Assembly: GCA_003600225.1 (NCBI GenBank) | Contig: QZFT01000111.1 | Span: 1 to 64,000 of the forward strand | Direction of reading: 5' to 3' | DNA from: Pseudonocardiaceae bacterium YIM PH 21723 | GTDB lineage: Bacteria; Actinomycetota; Actinomycetes; Mycobacteriales; Pseudonocardiaceae | DNA: 64,000 bases | In this document: positions 9,566 to 18,119 of the stretch, piece by piece | How the letters are laid out: each line of letters starts with the position of its first letter | How positions within the stretch are numbered: position 1 is the first letter of the stretch | The notes under the pieces: generated by a model | The model's input: only the letters and a program-made list of their open reading frames with translations | The model's database searches: none | What the model was told of the DNA's origin: nothing | Program-made: the position numbers and the translations under genes

Positions 9566-9580
9566 TATTCCGCCGGAATA
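9566..9580. promoter_or_regulatory. parS-like palindrome between parB and parA
   Basis: TATTCCGCCGGAATA is a perfect palindrome around its centre base. It is the same 15-mer found four times upstream of parB and lies just upstream of the parA ribosome site. Confidence 0.75.
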
Positions 9581-9591
9581 GGCTTACAGTG

Positions 9592-11166
9592 CTACGGCTT
9601 GCTGGGCAGCTTCGATATCTCCGCTGCGGACAGTTCGTGATGACCGGTTTCGGTCAGGCGTTGAATGTGCCGGATGAGGTGCTCCGGGTAGTCGACCGCT
9701 TCATACTTCGGGTGGCCAGCCTCGGTCTCGAAAGCAGCCAGCGCTACACCGATTGCAGCCTTATGTAGATGTGTCCGGCTTGCGAATTGGCTGTAGAGGT
9801 CTTGGCCAGGTTTGATCTCCCGGTCCATCCAGCGACTGACGAGGGCTGCGGTCCTGGCATCCAACCTGCTACTGGCGAATAGTGTGGCATCAGCCAAGAT
9901 GTCCTTCTCAATGGCAGCGGACATATCACTGTTCAACATGCGACGGCAGGCCTCCTGACGGAGCTTGGAAGCCTCGTGTAGATCGTGCCGTTGTTGGGCT
10001 TGCTCGGGGGTAACAGTGAGAGACTTCGAGGTCTTCGGCCGGCGCTGCGTCCCACTCTCCTGCTCGGAGTCAGATGTGCCCTCTTCATCAATGTCGTTGA
10101 CCGACGTTTCAGCGGTACCGCGAGGCGACGAGGCATAGTAGGCCAGCTCACCACCTTCAACCACTGCACCGGCAACTGCCCCTGCCGCCAAAGCCTCGTC
10201 GACGTCTGACTCGGGAATCCTGTGTAGGTGATGAGTGTCCGGCCAGAGGCTGACTGGCTGAATCTCGGCGATCCCCCGCTCAGCCAGCAGCGACCGGAGA
10301 TCATCGAGACGCTGTTTGATTTCCCGATCGGCCTTGTACCGGTTGATGCGCGTTGAGATGCTGTCCAGAACCGCACCGTTCTCGGCGGCGTCTTCTGTGT
10401 AAGCGAGGAGATGGTCAACATAATCTTGGAAAATCTTGACCATCGCCTCCTCCGGAAGGCGACGCAAAGAGTGGGCATCCGTAGGCGTGATCTGCCCTAG
10501 ATGGACTGCATCTTGGAGTGATTCGGGCAGTTCGAGCAACTTCAAGCGCTTGCTGACATAGGGTTGCTTGATCGGCTTATTGGCAGCCGCGATCTCCTCC
10601 TGAGTCATCCCTTCGAGCTCAAGCCGCCGAAACGCCATTGCTTCTTCGATGGGCGATAGATCGTCGCGGATCCGATTCTCGTGCAGGAAGATCAGCGTGG
10701 TCTCGGCGCGCGAGAGCCGCTCGGTCTGCAGGACGTACGGAACGTCCTCTTCGCCTGCAAGCGGACCTGAGATGCACCTACGGTGCCCGATGAGGGAAAT
10801 GAAGTCGGCGTCCGATGGATCAAGAAGAGGGCCGAGTTCAGGAGCCTGCGAGAGCAGGGCATCACGCGGAGCGAGGACTACGTTCTGCAGGAAGCCGTGG
10901 TCCTTGATTGAAGCTGTGAGCTCTTGAATTTTTGGGTGACTCGGATCAACTAGTCGACGCGGGTTGTCCGGGTGAGGGGCGATTTTGCTGAACTTGGCCC
11001 TTGGCGCCTCGGCGACGTCGACCGATTGAGCTTTCTGCTGCAGCGATGCGAGCAAACTTGCCCCGGCAGCCGTCTTAGAGGCGCTGGCTCCCCCCTTGGT
11101 TTTCGCACCTCCCCCAAGTACTGCCTGCGCACCGGCACCGAGCCGGGACTGCCCCTTCGTCGTCAT
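9592..11166 (-). CDS. parB: ParB-family DNA-binding partition protein
   Basis: A 524-aa ParB/Spo0J-type centromere-binding protein, long for the family. An N-terminal Ala/Lys-rich segment (1-60) could contact ParA. The ParB/sulfiredoxin-like N domain carries HPDNPRRL (about 67) and GHRRCISG (about 147), the latter matching the GxRR (CTPase) box with one changed residue. The KorB-like HTH segment spans about 190-235 (QPYVSKRLKLLELPE). The C-terminal 200 residues are not recognised. AGGAGGG precedes the ATG. Four palindromes lie within 360 bp upstream. Confidence 0.88.
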   Translation of the reverse strand: MTTKGQSRLGAGAQAVLGGGAKTKGGASASKTAAGASLLASLQQKAQSVDVAEAPRAKFSKIAPHPDNPRRLVDPSHPKIQELTASIKDHGFLQNVVLAPRDALLSQAPELGPLLDPSDADFISLIGHRRCISGPLAGEEDVPYVLQTERLSRAETTLIFLHENRIRDDLSPIEEAMAFRRLELEGMTQEEIAAANKPIKQPYVSKRLKLLELPESLQDAVHLGQITPTDAHSLRRLPEEAMVKIFQDYVDHLLAYTEDAAENGAVLDSISTRINRYKADREIKQRLDDLRSLLAERGIAEIQPVSLWPDTHHLHRIPESDVDEALAAGAVAGAVVEGGELAYYASSPRGTAETSVNDIDEEGTSDSEQESGTQRRPKTSKSLTVTPEQAQQRHDLHEASKLRQEACRRMLNSDMSAAIEKDILADATLFASSRLDARTAALVSRWMDREIKPGQDLYSQFASRTHLHKAAIGVALAAFETEAGHPKYEAVDYPEHLIRHIQRLTETGHHELSAAEISKLPSKP

Positions 11167-11186
11167 CCACGCCCTCCTGGACCAAT

Positions 11187-11524
11187 TATTCCGTCGGAAT
11201 ACGGTGCCTGAGTCTCAGTGAGGTAACCCCACCCGCTCGACGCAGGCTGCTGCAAGGCTATCTCTCGACAGACTCCTAGGCGGACACCACGCCGCCCGGG
11301 GGCCGACCTCGCCCATATTCCGTCGGAATAATGAGCCTCTGCATGACGTGATCGGTGGGAGGCTCGGCATCAAGGATGGAGAGCGCCAGTCGGCATCGCG
11401 GATTTATTCCGTCGGAATACTCAGCGCCGCGCCACGCTGCCCTGGATGGGGCTCGGGTAGATGAGAGACCAAGATGCTTGCGAGCTTGCATGAGTCCGCG
11501 ACGATCGATTATTCCGCAGGAATA
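11187..11524. repeat. cluster of four TATTCCGTCGGAATA palindromes (parS/operator)
   Basis: Identical perfect copies lie at 11187-11201, 11316-11330 and 11405-11419. A one-mismatch copy (TATTCCGCAGGAATA) lies at 11510-11524. Spacings are 129, 89 and 105 bp. The first copy begins 20 bp upstream of the parB start, so it can also act as the parB operator. Apart from the palindromes I see no gene in this interval. A cluster of palindromes next to parB is the expected layout of a plasmid centromere. Confidence 0.8.
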
Positions 11525-11571
11525 AACACGGATCATCAGAAAGCGGGGTCGGTGAGACGCAGAACCCGGTG

Positions 11572-12657
11572 CTACAGGCCGAGTCCGAGCAGGGGGTTCG
11601 ACTTCCACCGCTCGGCACGCCTGAAATAGCGGTCGAGCGCCTTGCTGCCAGGCGCCCACCGGCCTTGCTGTTCGATTTCGTGGCGCGGTTTACCTGCCAG
11701 GAAGGCCGCAGTAGCGAAGCCGCTGCGGAGGCTGTGTCCGGTGAGCGTGAAGTCCAATCCGGCGCGGACGCCGGCGCGCTTGAGGATCTCGCAGACCGCT
11801 TGGGCGCCGATGCCCTTGCCGACGATGAGGTCGTTGCGGTCGATCTTGCGGAACGCTCGTCCGCTGGTGATGCCGGATTCAGCGATCCATGCGTCCCAGT
11901 TCCGGACGGGGCAGGTGGCCGCGTGATCGCCGTAGGGGACATCGACGACGCCGACGGTCTTGCCGGTGGTGACCGTGACGATGAGGCCCTGGCCGACGCG
12001 CTGGACGTTCCGGACGTCGAGGTTGGCCAGATCGCTGGCGCGTGAGGCGATAGCGAAGCCGAGGGTGGCCATGGTGCGATCCCGCAGGCCCTCGAGCGTC
12101 TCGGGGCAGGCTTCGACTACCGCGGCGATGTCGTCGGGCATCGCGGGGTGCGCACGGCCAGCCAGGGGATCCTTCCCGAAGCTGTTCCGGTACTTGCGCA
12201 ACGCCGCCGCCGCCAACTTGCGGTGCTCGGGATCAACGATGACCTTCTCGGCCTGCAGGTGATGCACGGCGCCGCTGACGTGATTCGCGATGGTGTCGGG
12301 GTCCAGGCTGTGGGCCGCCAGCCACCAGACGAACGAGACCAACGGTCCGCTTCCGGCGTTCAGGAGGGGGAGGTTCAGAGCCTTGGTGTAGGTCCGCCAC
12401 TTCCGCCAACCTGCCTCCCGGACCCGGACCGTGTTCGGAGGCGGGTCCCCCGGCCCGATGGCCTCGACAAGCTCACTTAGTTTCCTGGCCCGGTCCCAGA
12501 GGGTTTCCCCGGCCGCCAGTGGTTGCGCTTCCAGAGCCCGGACGAGCGCGAGCCGTGATGCCAGGGCATCAGGTACCGCGGAGTCGCCGTTTACGCCCTC
12601 TCGGACGCTCACAGCGGCCTCGGGGGAGGTTCCTGACGACACAACCAGGTCGTTCAC
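11572..12657 (-). CDS. tyrosine site-specific recombinase
   Basis: A 361-aa phage-integrase-family recombinase. It has a SAM-like core-binding domain (about 45-165), then the catalytic domain with Arg in SRASDL (about 201), HSLR (His308, Arg311), Trp334 in GRW and the nucleophile Tyr344. All catalytic positions are present. The GTG start overlaps the stop of the upstream 12654-13013 gene by 4 nt. Its place beside parAB and the parS cluster suggests plasmid dimer resolution rather than integration; no attachment site was identified. Confidence 0.85.
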   Translation of the reverse strand: MNDLVVSSGTSPEAAVSVREGVNGDSAVPDALASRLALVRALEAQPLAAGETLWDRARKLSELVEAIGPGDPPPNTVRVREAGWRKWRTYTKALNLPLLNAGSGPLVSFVWWLAAHSLDPDTIANHVSGAVHHLQAEKVIVDPEHRKLAAAALRKYRNSFGKDPLAGRAHPAMPDDIAAVVEACPETLEGLRDRTMATLGFAIASRASDLANLDVRNVQRVGQGLIVTVTTGKTVGVVDVPYGDHAATCPVRNWDAWIAESGITSGRAFRKIDRNDLIVGKGIGAQAVCEILKRAGVRAGLDFTLTGHSLRSGFATAAFLAGKPRHEIEQQGRWAPGSKALDRYFRRAERWKSNPLLGLGL

Positions 12658-13013
12658 GCCTGACGACCCCTCAGGGCAGGGGAGTGGGGGTTGGTCGTGA
12701 GCGCGGCGAGTAGGTCAGGCAGGGGAGTGTCCCAGGAGGTCGCGACCTCGGTGCAGACCGAGTTCAGTGTGGGCCCGCCGGACACCCGGGGAGAACGCAG
12801 GTGCCCGTCGTGGCTTTCAATCAGGCCTGCGTCGACCAAGGTGGCGCGAGTACGCACCAGGTTCCAGCCGCTGTCCAGGATCCCGGCCGCGGCCTGGTCA
12901 GGGGTGACCACCCGGGGCCCGGCGCCGGGAACGTGGACCAGCACGGTGCGGCCGTGCCCGGCCGGGGCGGTCAACGACTGGACGTGGCGGGGGAGTACCG
13001 GGGGGTGGGCCAT
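12654..13013 (-). CDS. small unknown protein, possible wHTH
   Basis: A 119-aa protein. Residues about 45-75 (VVTPDQAAAGILDSGWNLVRT...LVDAGLIESH) resemble a winged-helix DNA-binding fold. The ATG at 13013 is chosen because GCAGGAGG precedes it by 6 nt; an upstream GTG in frame lacks such a site. It is translationally coupled to the recombinase gene, so it may be a directionality or regulatory partner. Confidence 0.55.
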   Translation of the reverse strand: MAHPPVLPRHVQSLTAPAGHGRTVLVHVPGAGPRVVTPDQAAAGILDSGWNLVRTRATLVDAGLIESHDGHLRSPRVSGGPTLNSVCTEVATSWDTPLPDLLAALTTNPHSPALRGRQA

Positions 13014-13090
13014 GGAACCTCCTGCAGAGGTGAGTGTGAACGAGCCGGGAGAACACCGCAGGACCCGCACCTGGGACAGGTGTCGAGCAG

Positions 13091-13801
13091 TCAGGGCGAT
13101 TCGGGCTGGGCGGGTGTGGCGGGGTAGTCGTGTAATCCAGCGCTGGTGACCAGGTGACCGAGCCCGGCTTCCACCACGGCGACCCCGTAGTGCCGCAGGG
13201 CTTCGGCGACTAAACGCAGGCCCGGTTCTGAGGGCCGATCGCGGGCCGTGACAGCCAGATCAGCCATGTGGCGACCGAGTTGAGTGAAGACTGTGCCCGC
13301 GAAGTCGAGACGGATGGCCAGCCCCGCGCTGGGGTCGGCGGGCCCGGACCGCGTGGGAAGACCCGGGACGTCGGGTACCGGTGGTGGCGCGGCACTGCCG
13401 GACTGGATCCCGAGCAGTACCTGCGCCGCCGGCCACAGGACCGTGCCCAGGGCCAGGACCCGGGAGTCACGCGCCCGATCGTCGAACCCGGCCAGTAGCT
13501 CGGGTGGTGCCATCAGCACGACGAGTTCCACGAACAGGGACGCGAAGTCCAGGTGCTGCGCCTTCTGGTCCTGACACGTGGCGTGTGTGCCGATCAGGGC
13601 CGGGCCCTCGGTGGTGGACACCGTGCTGGTGTCCACCACGTCGGTGGGTGCCACTACGTGCGTGCAGGCCCGGCACCACCACACTCTGGGCAAGCTCGCC
13701 GGTACCGGCAGCGTTCCGTTCCAGACCTTCGGCGGGCTCGGCGCCATCAGCAGGGGAGCCCGCCCCGCGTGTTGGTCGGGTTGCGGCACCGTGCCGGTCA
13801 C
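13091..13801 (-). CDS. unknown protein with CxxC near the N-terminus
   Basis: A 236-aa soluble protein of unknown function. WWCRACTHVV at about residue 41 gives one CxxC pair. The middle is helical (FASLFVELVVLMAPPELLAG) and the C-terminal part is Ala/Leu-rich. The GTG start overlaps the stop of the gene upstream (13798-14067) by 4 nt. Confidence 0.6.
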   Translation of the reverse strand: MTGTVPQPDQHAGRAPLLMAPSPPKVWNGTLPVPASLPRVWWCRACTHVVAPTDVVDTSTVSTTEGPALIGTHATCQDQKAQHLDFASLFVELVVLMAPPELLAGFDDRARDSRVLALGTVLWPAAQVLLGIQSGSAAPPPVPDVPGLPTRSGPADPSAGLAIRLDFAGTVFTQLGRHMADLAVTARDRPSEPGLRLVAEALRHYGVAVVEAGLGHLVTSAGLHDYPATPAQPESP

Positions 13802-14067
13802 GCGTCACCCCCGAGCAGGCGCCGCAGCCGCAGCGTGGCGTCGTGGTCCAGGTCCGCGAGCAGGAAGACGCCCCGGTCCGCGCCGTGTTCACGAAGCTCC
13901 GCCAGGTGCTGGGCGCCCTCGGGGCTCTGACCCAGCTCGGTCAGCGTCGTGCCGTCCGGAGCGTCCCAGAACAGGTCGGCGGAGCTGTCGGGTCTCCGGA
14001 CACCAGGACCGAGCCAGTCAGCGACCTCGCCGCGGTTGAGCAGGCCGAGCATCATGTGATCGGCCAT
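13798..14067 (-). CDS. small unknown protein related to part of the 14514-15233 product
   Basis: An 89-aa protein. Its C-terminal half (GADRGVFLLADLDHDATLRL, then RRLL) aligns with GVAAGVILLAGLDGGALLLR, then QLL, in the 239-aa protein encoded upstream in the operon, suggesting a shared small domain. Function unknown. Confidence 0.55.
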   Translation of the reverse strand: MADHMMLGLLNRGEVADWLGPGVRRPDSSADLFWDAPDGTTLTELGQSPEGAQHLAELREHGADRGVFLLADLDHDATLRLRRLLGGDA

Positions 14068-14181
14068 CAGATTCCCCAGACCTGAGTCGTTTTGATCGGC
14101 ATGTTCATGAGCATCCTCCCAGTAGTGTCACAGCTGAAATAGCGCCGAGCTGGAGCCGGGCCGGCCCTGCGGCGCACTTCG

Positions 14182-14475
14182 TTACTCCGCCTTGTTGTCC
14201 AGGCCATGGGCCCGGGTCAGCGCCCGGTCGTACTCGGTGCCGGCCCGGGCGATCGCGGCCAGGGGAAGGTTGCCCAGCTCCGCGGTGATCAGCTGGAGTG
14301 CCCGTTGGGCGATCGTCGAGCCGGTCATCGCGGTGGGGGAGGCCCCCACCTTGCGGACGTCCGCTTCGGCCAGCCCGCGTAGCTGCTCGGCCAGGCCGGC
14401 CAGCCCGTCGGCGGCTTCGATCAAACGGGCGCTGAGGAACTGGCCATCACGTGCGAGCTGGACGTGACTGGTCAT
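14182..14475 (-). CDS. small helical unknown protein
   Basis: A 97-aa mainly helical protein. The ATG at 14475 is preferred over the upstream one at 14517 because AGGAGG lies 7 nt before it. It resembles WXG100/ESX-type substrates in length and helix content but lacks a clear WxG turn, so no such call is made. Confidence 0.5.
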   Translation of the reverse strand: MTSHVQLARDGQFLSARLIEAADGLAGLAEQLRGLAEADVRKVGASPTAMTGSTIAQRALQLITAELGNLPLAAIARAGTEYDRALTRAHGLDNKAE

Positions 14476-14513
14476 ACAAGACCTCCTGGAGTAGCGACGG
14501 TGAGAAAAGGACG

Positions 14514-15233
14514 TCACGCCGGGAACGGGTCCTGATCGAGACGATCCCGGAACCGGGCGACCTGCACGTCGGTGCAGATCAGATTCATGACCTGGATTTG
14601 GTAGTCCGACACCTCCGACAGCAGCATGTCCACGGCGGTGTCATCCCCGGCATCGGTGAGCTGGCTGACCAGGCGCAGGAGGCTCTCGGGATCCGCGAGC
14701 CGTGGACCGGTGCGCTGGCGGCAGAACCGGCACACCAGACGGCCGCCGGTGGCGACCGGGAAACACGCGTTCGGGTATCCGTCCAAGACGTTCGCCTTGG
14801 ACGGGCACCGGTCGACCTGGGACACGGCCCGTTCGTGCTCCAGCAGTTGCCGGAGCAGCAGCGCGCCACCGTCCAGGCCGGCGAGCAGGATCACCCCGGC
14901 CGCCACGCCGTCAGCACGCAGCAGGGCCAGGTCCTGCTCTGTCCCGGGAGCGTGGGCCAGCGCGGCCAGCTCATCGGCCGTGCTCACCACGACCAGCACC
15001 AGCACCGGATGACGTTCGAGGCTGGCTGCTCGCCGCCGGTACACCGTGGCGGCAGCGGCAAGCACATCACCCGGCTCGCCGACCAGATCAAGCCGAAGGT
15101 GGGGGAGCAGCCCAGCACAGGAACGGGTCGCCCACACCCGCACCCGCGGGGCGGTCGCGCCCAGCTCGCCGAGCAGATCCCGGACAGCCGGGGTCAGACC
15201 GCCGGCCACGGGACCGGTGCCCGGGGCACTCAT
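14514..15233 (-). CDS. unknown protein with CxxC zinc-like motif
   Basis: A 239-aa protein. ALLRADGVAAGVILLAGLDG at about 110-130 is the segment shared with the 89-aa protein at 13798. NACFPVATGG and CRFCRQRTG (about 165-180) offer cysteine ligands. The start at 15233 is supported by GCAGGAGG and a 4-nt overlap with the stop of the preceding gene. Function unknown. Confidence 0.6.
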   Translation of the reverse strand: MSAPGTGPVAGGLTPAVRDLLGELGATAPRVRVWATRSCAGLLPHLRLDLVGEPGDVLAAAATVYRRRAASLERHPVLVLVVVSTADELAALAHAPGTEQDLALLRADGVAAGVILLAGLDGGALLLRQLLEHERAVSQVDRCPSKANVLDGYPNACFPVATGGRLVCRFCRQRTGPRLADPESLLRLVSQLTDAGDDTAVDMLLSEVSDYQIQVMNLICTDVQVARFRDRLDQDPFPA

Positions 15234-15652
15234 CGAGCCTCCTGCTCTGGGGCCTTCTCCGCATGGGCCGCACGGAGGGTCAAGCGGTGCCACAGCGCCC
15301 GCGCCCGGTCCTGGTCCCCGGGCTCGATGGGGTGCCATTCCACGGTGTACCGGTCCCAGAGGTCAGTGCCGACCTCCGGCAGCTCCCAGGACGTCAGATC
15401 GCGCGGATCCGCCTTCCCGTCCCGCAGCACCGGTGCCCCGAGTGGAGGGACACCGTGCACGGTGAGCGTCACCCGGGACCAGTCCTTCGGGACCAAGTGC
15501 AACCCAGTCGAGCCGAACCGGTAGGCCCGGGAGTAGGCGGCGACCGAGATCCCCACCAGCTCACCCTGGCCGTCATTGGCCAGCTCGTCGACCGCGTAGG
15601 CGATGTGGCGCGGCTGGACCGTCACGATCTTGGCCCGTGCGAAGGTGGTCAT
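15230..15652 (-). CDS. unknown protein, 140 aa
   Basis: A soluble alpha/beta protein beginning MTTFARAKIVTVQPRHIAYAV. It overlaps both neighbours by 4 nt (stop-start ATGA), so it belongs to one translationally coupled operon. No known domain. Confidence 0.6.
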   Translation of the reverse strand: MTTFARAKIVTVQPRHIAYAVDELANDGQGELVGISVAAYSRAYRFGSTGLHLVPKDWSRVTLTVHGVPPLGAPVLRDGKADPRDLTSWELPEVGTDLWDRYTVEWHPIEPGDQDRARALWHRLTLRAAHAEKAPEQEAR

Positions 15653-15867
15653 CGAGGGCTCTCCGGTCCGTCGGTCCTGGTGGGCTGGTCGGGGACGACG
15701 CGGACGTGGGCTCGGACCTGGGCCGCGGGTTGGGCCCAGCGGGATTCCGATGCCATCTGGGCGCAGGACTCGGAGTAGGTGATGTAGACCTGTCCGTTGA
15801 CGACGGTGACTGCGGCATCGAAGCCTGACTCCAGCTCGGGAAAGTGCTGGTCGTGTCCGGTGCTCAT
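15649..15867 (-). CDS. 72-aa unknown protein
   Basis: The ATG at 15867 overlaps the stop of the 15864 gene and the stop at 15649 overlaps the next start, so the operon spacing itself supports this short frame (FDAAVTVVNGQVYITYSESC in the middle). A much longer upstream extension of the frame is rejected because it runs antisense-like through two membrane-protein genes. Confidence 0.6.
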   Translation of the reverse strand: MSTGHDQHFPELESGFDAAVTVVNGQVYITYSESCAQMASESRWAQPAAQVRAHVRVVPDQPTRTDGPESPR

Positions 15868-16340
15868 CGGGCGTCTCCCTGGTAGTGGCTGTCCAGCACC
15901 TGGCCGAGCCGGACCTGTAGTTCCTGCCCGGCGGTACGGGTCAGATCCAGCGTGACCTCGACGGTGCCGTTGGCATCTCGTTCGACTTTCACCGCTCCGG
16001 GGGTGGTGCGAATCCGGAGCCACAGGTGCGAGCTGTCGGGGAGCTCGGCGGTGTTCACGGTCACCAGCGGCGGAAAGTCCAGGCGGTCCGTGATCGCACC
16101 CAGGTCCGCCCGGTCTCTGCGTAGTTCGCCGATGTGCTGTCCGGTCAGCGCGCCGGCCGCGGTGATGCTGCCGCCGATCATGGCGAGAACGATGATCCCG
16201 GCCCAGCTGTCCGGGGCGTCCGGCCACGCGGTGGTGGCTACCCAGGCGGCAGGCATTGCCCCGCCCAGACCGGCCGCAGTGCCGATAAGGCGCCACATCC
16301 ATGGACGATCCCACCAGGTCGTGGCGTCCCGGGTGGTCAT
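15864..16340 (-). CDS. two-helix membrane protein, paralogue A
   Basis: A 158-aa protein: TTWWDRPW start, two hydrophobic helices (about 15-35 and 48-66), a basic stretch and a C-terminal beta-rich domain ending LGQVLDSHYQGDAR. It shares this layout and tail with the next gene upstream (LGHVLDSHYQGPVR), marking a tandem duplication. It may act as a pair at the membrane; role unknown. Confidence 0.65.
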   Translation of the reverse strand: MTTRDATTWWDRPWMWRLIGTAAGLGGAMPAAWVATTAWPDAPDSWAGIIVLAMIGGSITAAGALTGQHIGELRRDRADLGAITDRLDFPPLVTVNTAELPDSSHLWLRIRTTPGAVKVERDANGTVEVTLDLTRTAGQELQVRLGQVLDSHYQGDAR

Positions 16341-16843
16341 CGCACCGGCCCTTGGTAGTGGCTGTCCAGCACATGACCGAGCCGGGTCTGCAGGGCCCGG
16401 CCGTCCTGGCCGGCCAGATGCAGCGAGATCTCCAGCGTGCCGTCCGGGTTCCGCTCGACCATGTCCGGCCGGGTGGTGGCGATCCGTACCCAGATGTGCG
16501 GGCCGTTGGCGGCCGAGGAGGTGTGCACGGTGACCTGGCTGCCGTACTTGTCGGTGACCGGTTCCGGATAGTCCAGACCACGGTCCGAGCGGTTCACCTC
16601 ACCGAGTAGTGCCCGGTCCCGGCGGCGCCGGGCGAGGCGGTACAGGCCGGTGTGCACCGTGGTGCTCACGACGAGCCCGACGGCCCCGATGATCACGGCT
16701 CCCCACCAGCTGGCCATCGTCTCGGGCCACAGAGCCAGAGCGCCGTACACGATGCCCAATACCGGCCCCACGCTGGACATGAAGCTCCACAACATCCAGG
16801 CCAATGAACGATCCCACCAGGGCGTTTTGTCACGGTGACGCAT
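16337..16843 (-). CDS. two-helix membrane protein, paralogue B
   Basis: A 168-aa paralogue of the protein at 15864: TPWWDRSL start, helices at about 15-38 and 46-66, RRRRDRALLGE, then a beta-rich domain and the LDSHYQGPVR tail. GGGAGGG precedes the ATG. It is the first gene of the minus-strand run that extends to 12.7 kb and lies opposite the double palindrome at 17 kb. Confidence 0.65.
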   Translation of the reverse strand: MRHRDKTPWWDRSLAWMLWSFMSSVGPVLGIVYGALALWPETMASWWGAVIIGAVGLVVSTTVHTGLYRLARRRRDRALLGEVNRSDRGLDYPEPVTDKYGSQVTVHTSSAANGPHIWVRIATTRPDMVERNPDGTLEISLHLAGQDGRALQTRLGHVLDSHYQGPVR

Positions 16844-16980
16844 TGCGTCCCTCCCAGTTTTCGCGCTCGGCCGGGGCCTTCCCCGGCGCTTGGGGCGCGG
16901 TCAGGTCTTTGACCAGCGCAAATAGCCAAATCTCAACCTGTGACTATGGACCTTATCACAGGTTGACATGTAAAAGTTAA

Positions 16981-17028
16981 GCCTCATATGTCATATGAAA
17001 TTCAAATATCTCATATGACATATGAGGC
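16981..17028. promoter_or_regulatory. double palindrome operator upstream of the KfrA-like gene
   Basis: The 18-nt arms GCCTCATATGTCATATGA (16981-16998) and its exact inverse complement (17011-17028) flank a 12-nt AT-rich spacer. Each arm also contains a near-symmetrical 15-mer, TCATATGACATATGA or its complement, so two dimer sites sit 27 bp apart. A -10-like TACGAT (17033-17038) follows, 7 nt before the GTG start, so the message may be leaderless. A TTGACA lies at 16963-16968. Confidence 0.8.
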
Positions 17029-17045
17029 ATGGTACGATCTGAGAC

Positions 17046-18119
17046 GTGGAAAACGACGCGGTGGACCGGCCGGGACCGGGGGCGCTGACCAGCGGAAACG
17101 CCGGAGAGCCCGATGACGGGCTGCGCGTCTGCAAGCTGAAGAGCTGCACGATCCGCTTCGCGCCCAAGGACCGGGGCAGGACCCGCGAGTACTGCTGCCC
17201 CAACCACGCGAACCAGGGCCGCATCGACGAGCGGGTCGACGAGCGGGTCGAGGCCGAGGTGGCCCGGCGCCTGGCGCTGGCCGAGCCGATCCGGGAACTG
17301 GTCGAGATCGCCGCCGGCGCCGAGGCGCTGGCCCCGCAGTTCCAGGCCCTGATCGACGCCTACACCGAGCTGACCGGCCGGCTCCAGGCCGTCGACGAGG
17401 GCGGACTGGCCCGCGCCGCCGCCGAGACCGGCGCCCGGGAACGCGCCGTCGAGGCTATGAACAAGGCCGTCGCCGACGCCGAAGCGGCCGAGGCTGAGAC
17501 CGAGCGGCATAAACAGGCCGCCGAGCTCGCCGAGCAGGACCGCGGGAAGGCCGTGGCCGACGCGGACCGCGCCCGGGCCGAGGCCAAGAAGGCGGTCAAG
17601 GACCGTAACGAGGCCACCGGGCGCGTTGACCAGCTGGAACGGGACCTCGCTGATGAAAAGCGGATGACCCGGGAGCAGCGCGAGCTCATCGCCCAGCTCA
17701 ACCGGGACGTGGCCGGCGCCAACACAGAGGCACACGGCGCCAAACTGATCGCCGACGAGCGCCAACGGCGGATCACCCAGCTCACCAGCGACAACCGTAA
17801 ACTCGCGGCCCAGCTGCGCGGGGTAAAGGACGCTCTCCAACGCGAGCGCAACGAGAGCACCGGGCGGGTCAACCTGGTTCGCCGCACGGTCGATAAAGAG
17901 CTGAAAAAGCAGCGTGACCAGCACCAACGGCTCCAGCTCGAAGACGCCCAGCAGCGCGAGCAGGTGCGTCTCCGGCTCGAAGGCCTCGAAACCGAGCGCA
18001 ACAACACCCAGCAGCAGCTGAAAGCCCAGGTCCAGCGGATCACCGCGCTGGCCGGAGCCGACACCGACCCGACCCGCAACGACCTGCTCGCCCTCTTGAT
18101 CCCCGCTGATCAGCCATGA
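17046..18119 (+). CDS. KfrA-like coiled-coil DNA-binding protein
   Basis: A 357-aa protein. Residues about 28-60 hold a zinc-finger-like pattern (CKLKSC ... YCCPNH). The remaining 290 residues form an almost unbroken alpha-helical coiled coil rich in Ala, Glu, Arg and Gln. KfrA-type plasmid proteins have an N-terminal DNA-binding head and a long coiled-coil tail and assist partitioning while repressing their own promoter. The palindromes directly upstream fit such autoregulation. The N-terminal zinc motif differs from the usual KfrA HTH, so this is an analogous architecture, not a proven orthologue. Confidence 0.65.
   Translation: MENDAVDRPGPGALTSGNAGEPDDGLRVCKLKSCTIRFAPKDRGRTREYCCPNHANQGRIDERVDERVEAEVARRLALAEPIRELVEIAAGAEALAPQFQALIDAYTELTGRLQAVDEGGLARAAAETGARERAVEAMNKAVADAEAAEAETERHKQAAELAEQDRGKAVADADRARAEAKKAVKDRNEATGRVDQLERDLADEKRMTREQRELIAQLNRDVAGANTEAHGAKLIADERQRRITQLTSDNRKLAAQLRGVKDALQRERNESTGRVNLVRRTVDKELKKQRDQHQRLQLEDAQQREQVRLRLEGLETERNNTQQQLKAQVQRITALAGADTDPTRNDLLALLIPADQP

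Noticed and set aside
14182-14475. WXG100/ESX substrate
   Set aside because: Length and helicity fit, but there is no WxG motif and no type VII secretion gene nearby.
15649-16581. 310-aa minus-strand frame
   Set aside because: Only its last 72 codons are supported by coupled start and stop overlaps; the rest is antisense-like through two membrane-protein genes in another frame.
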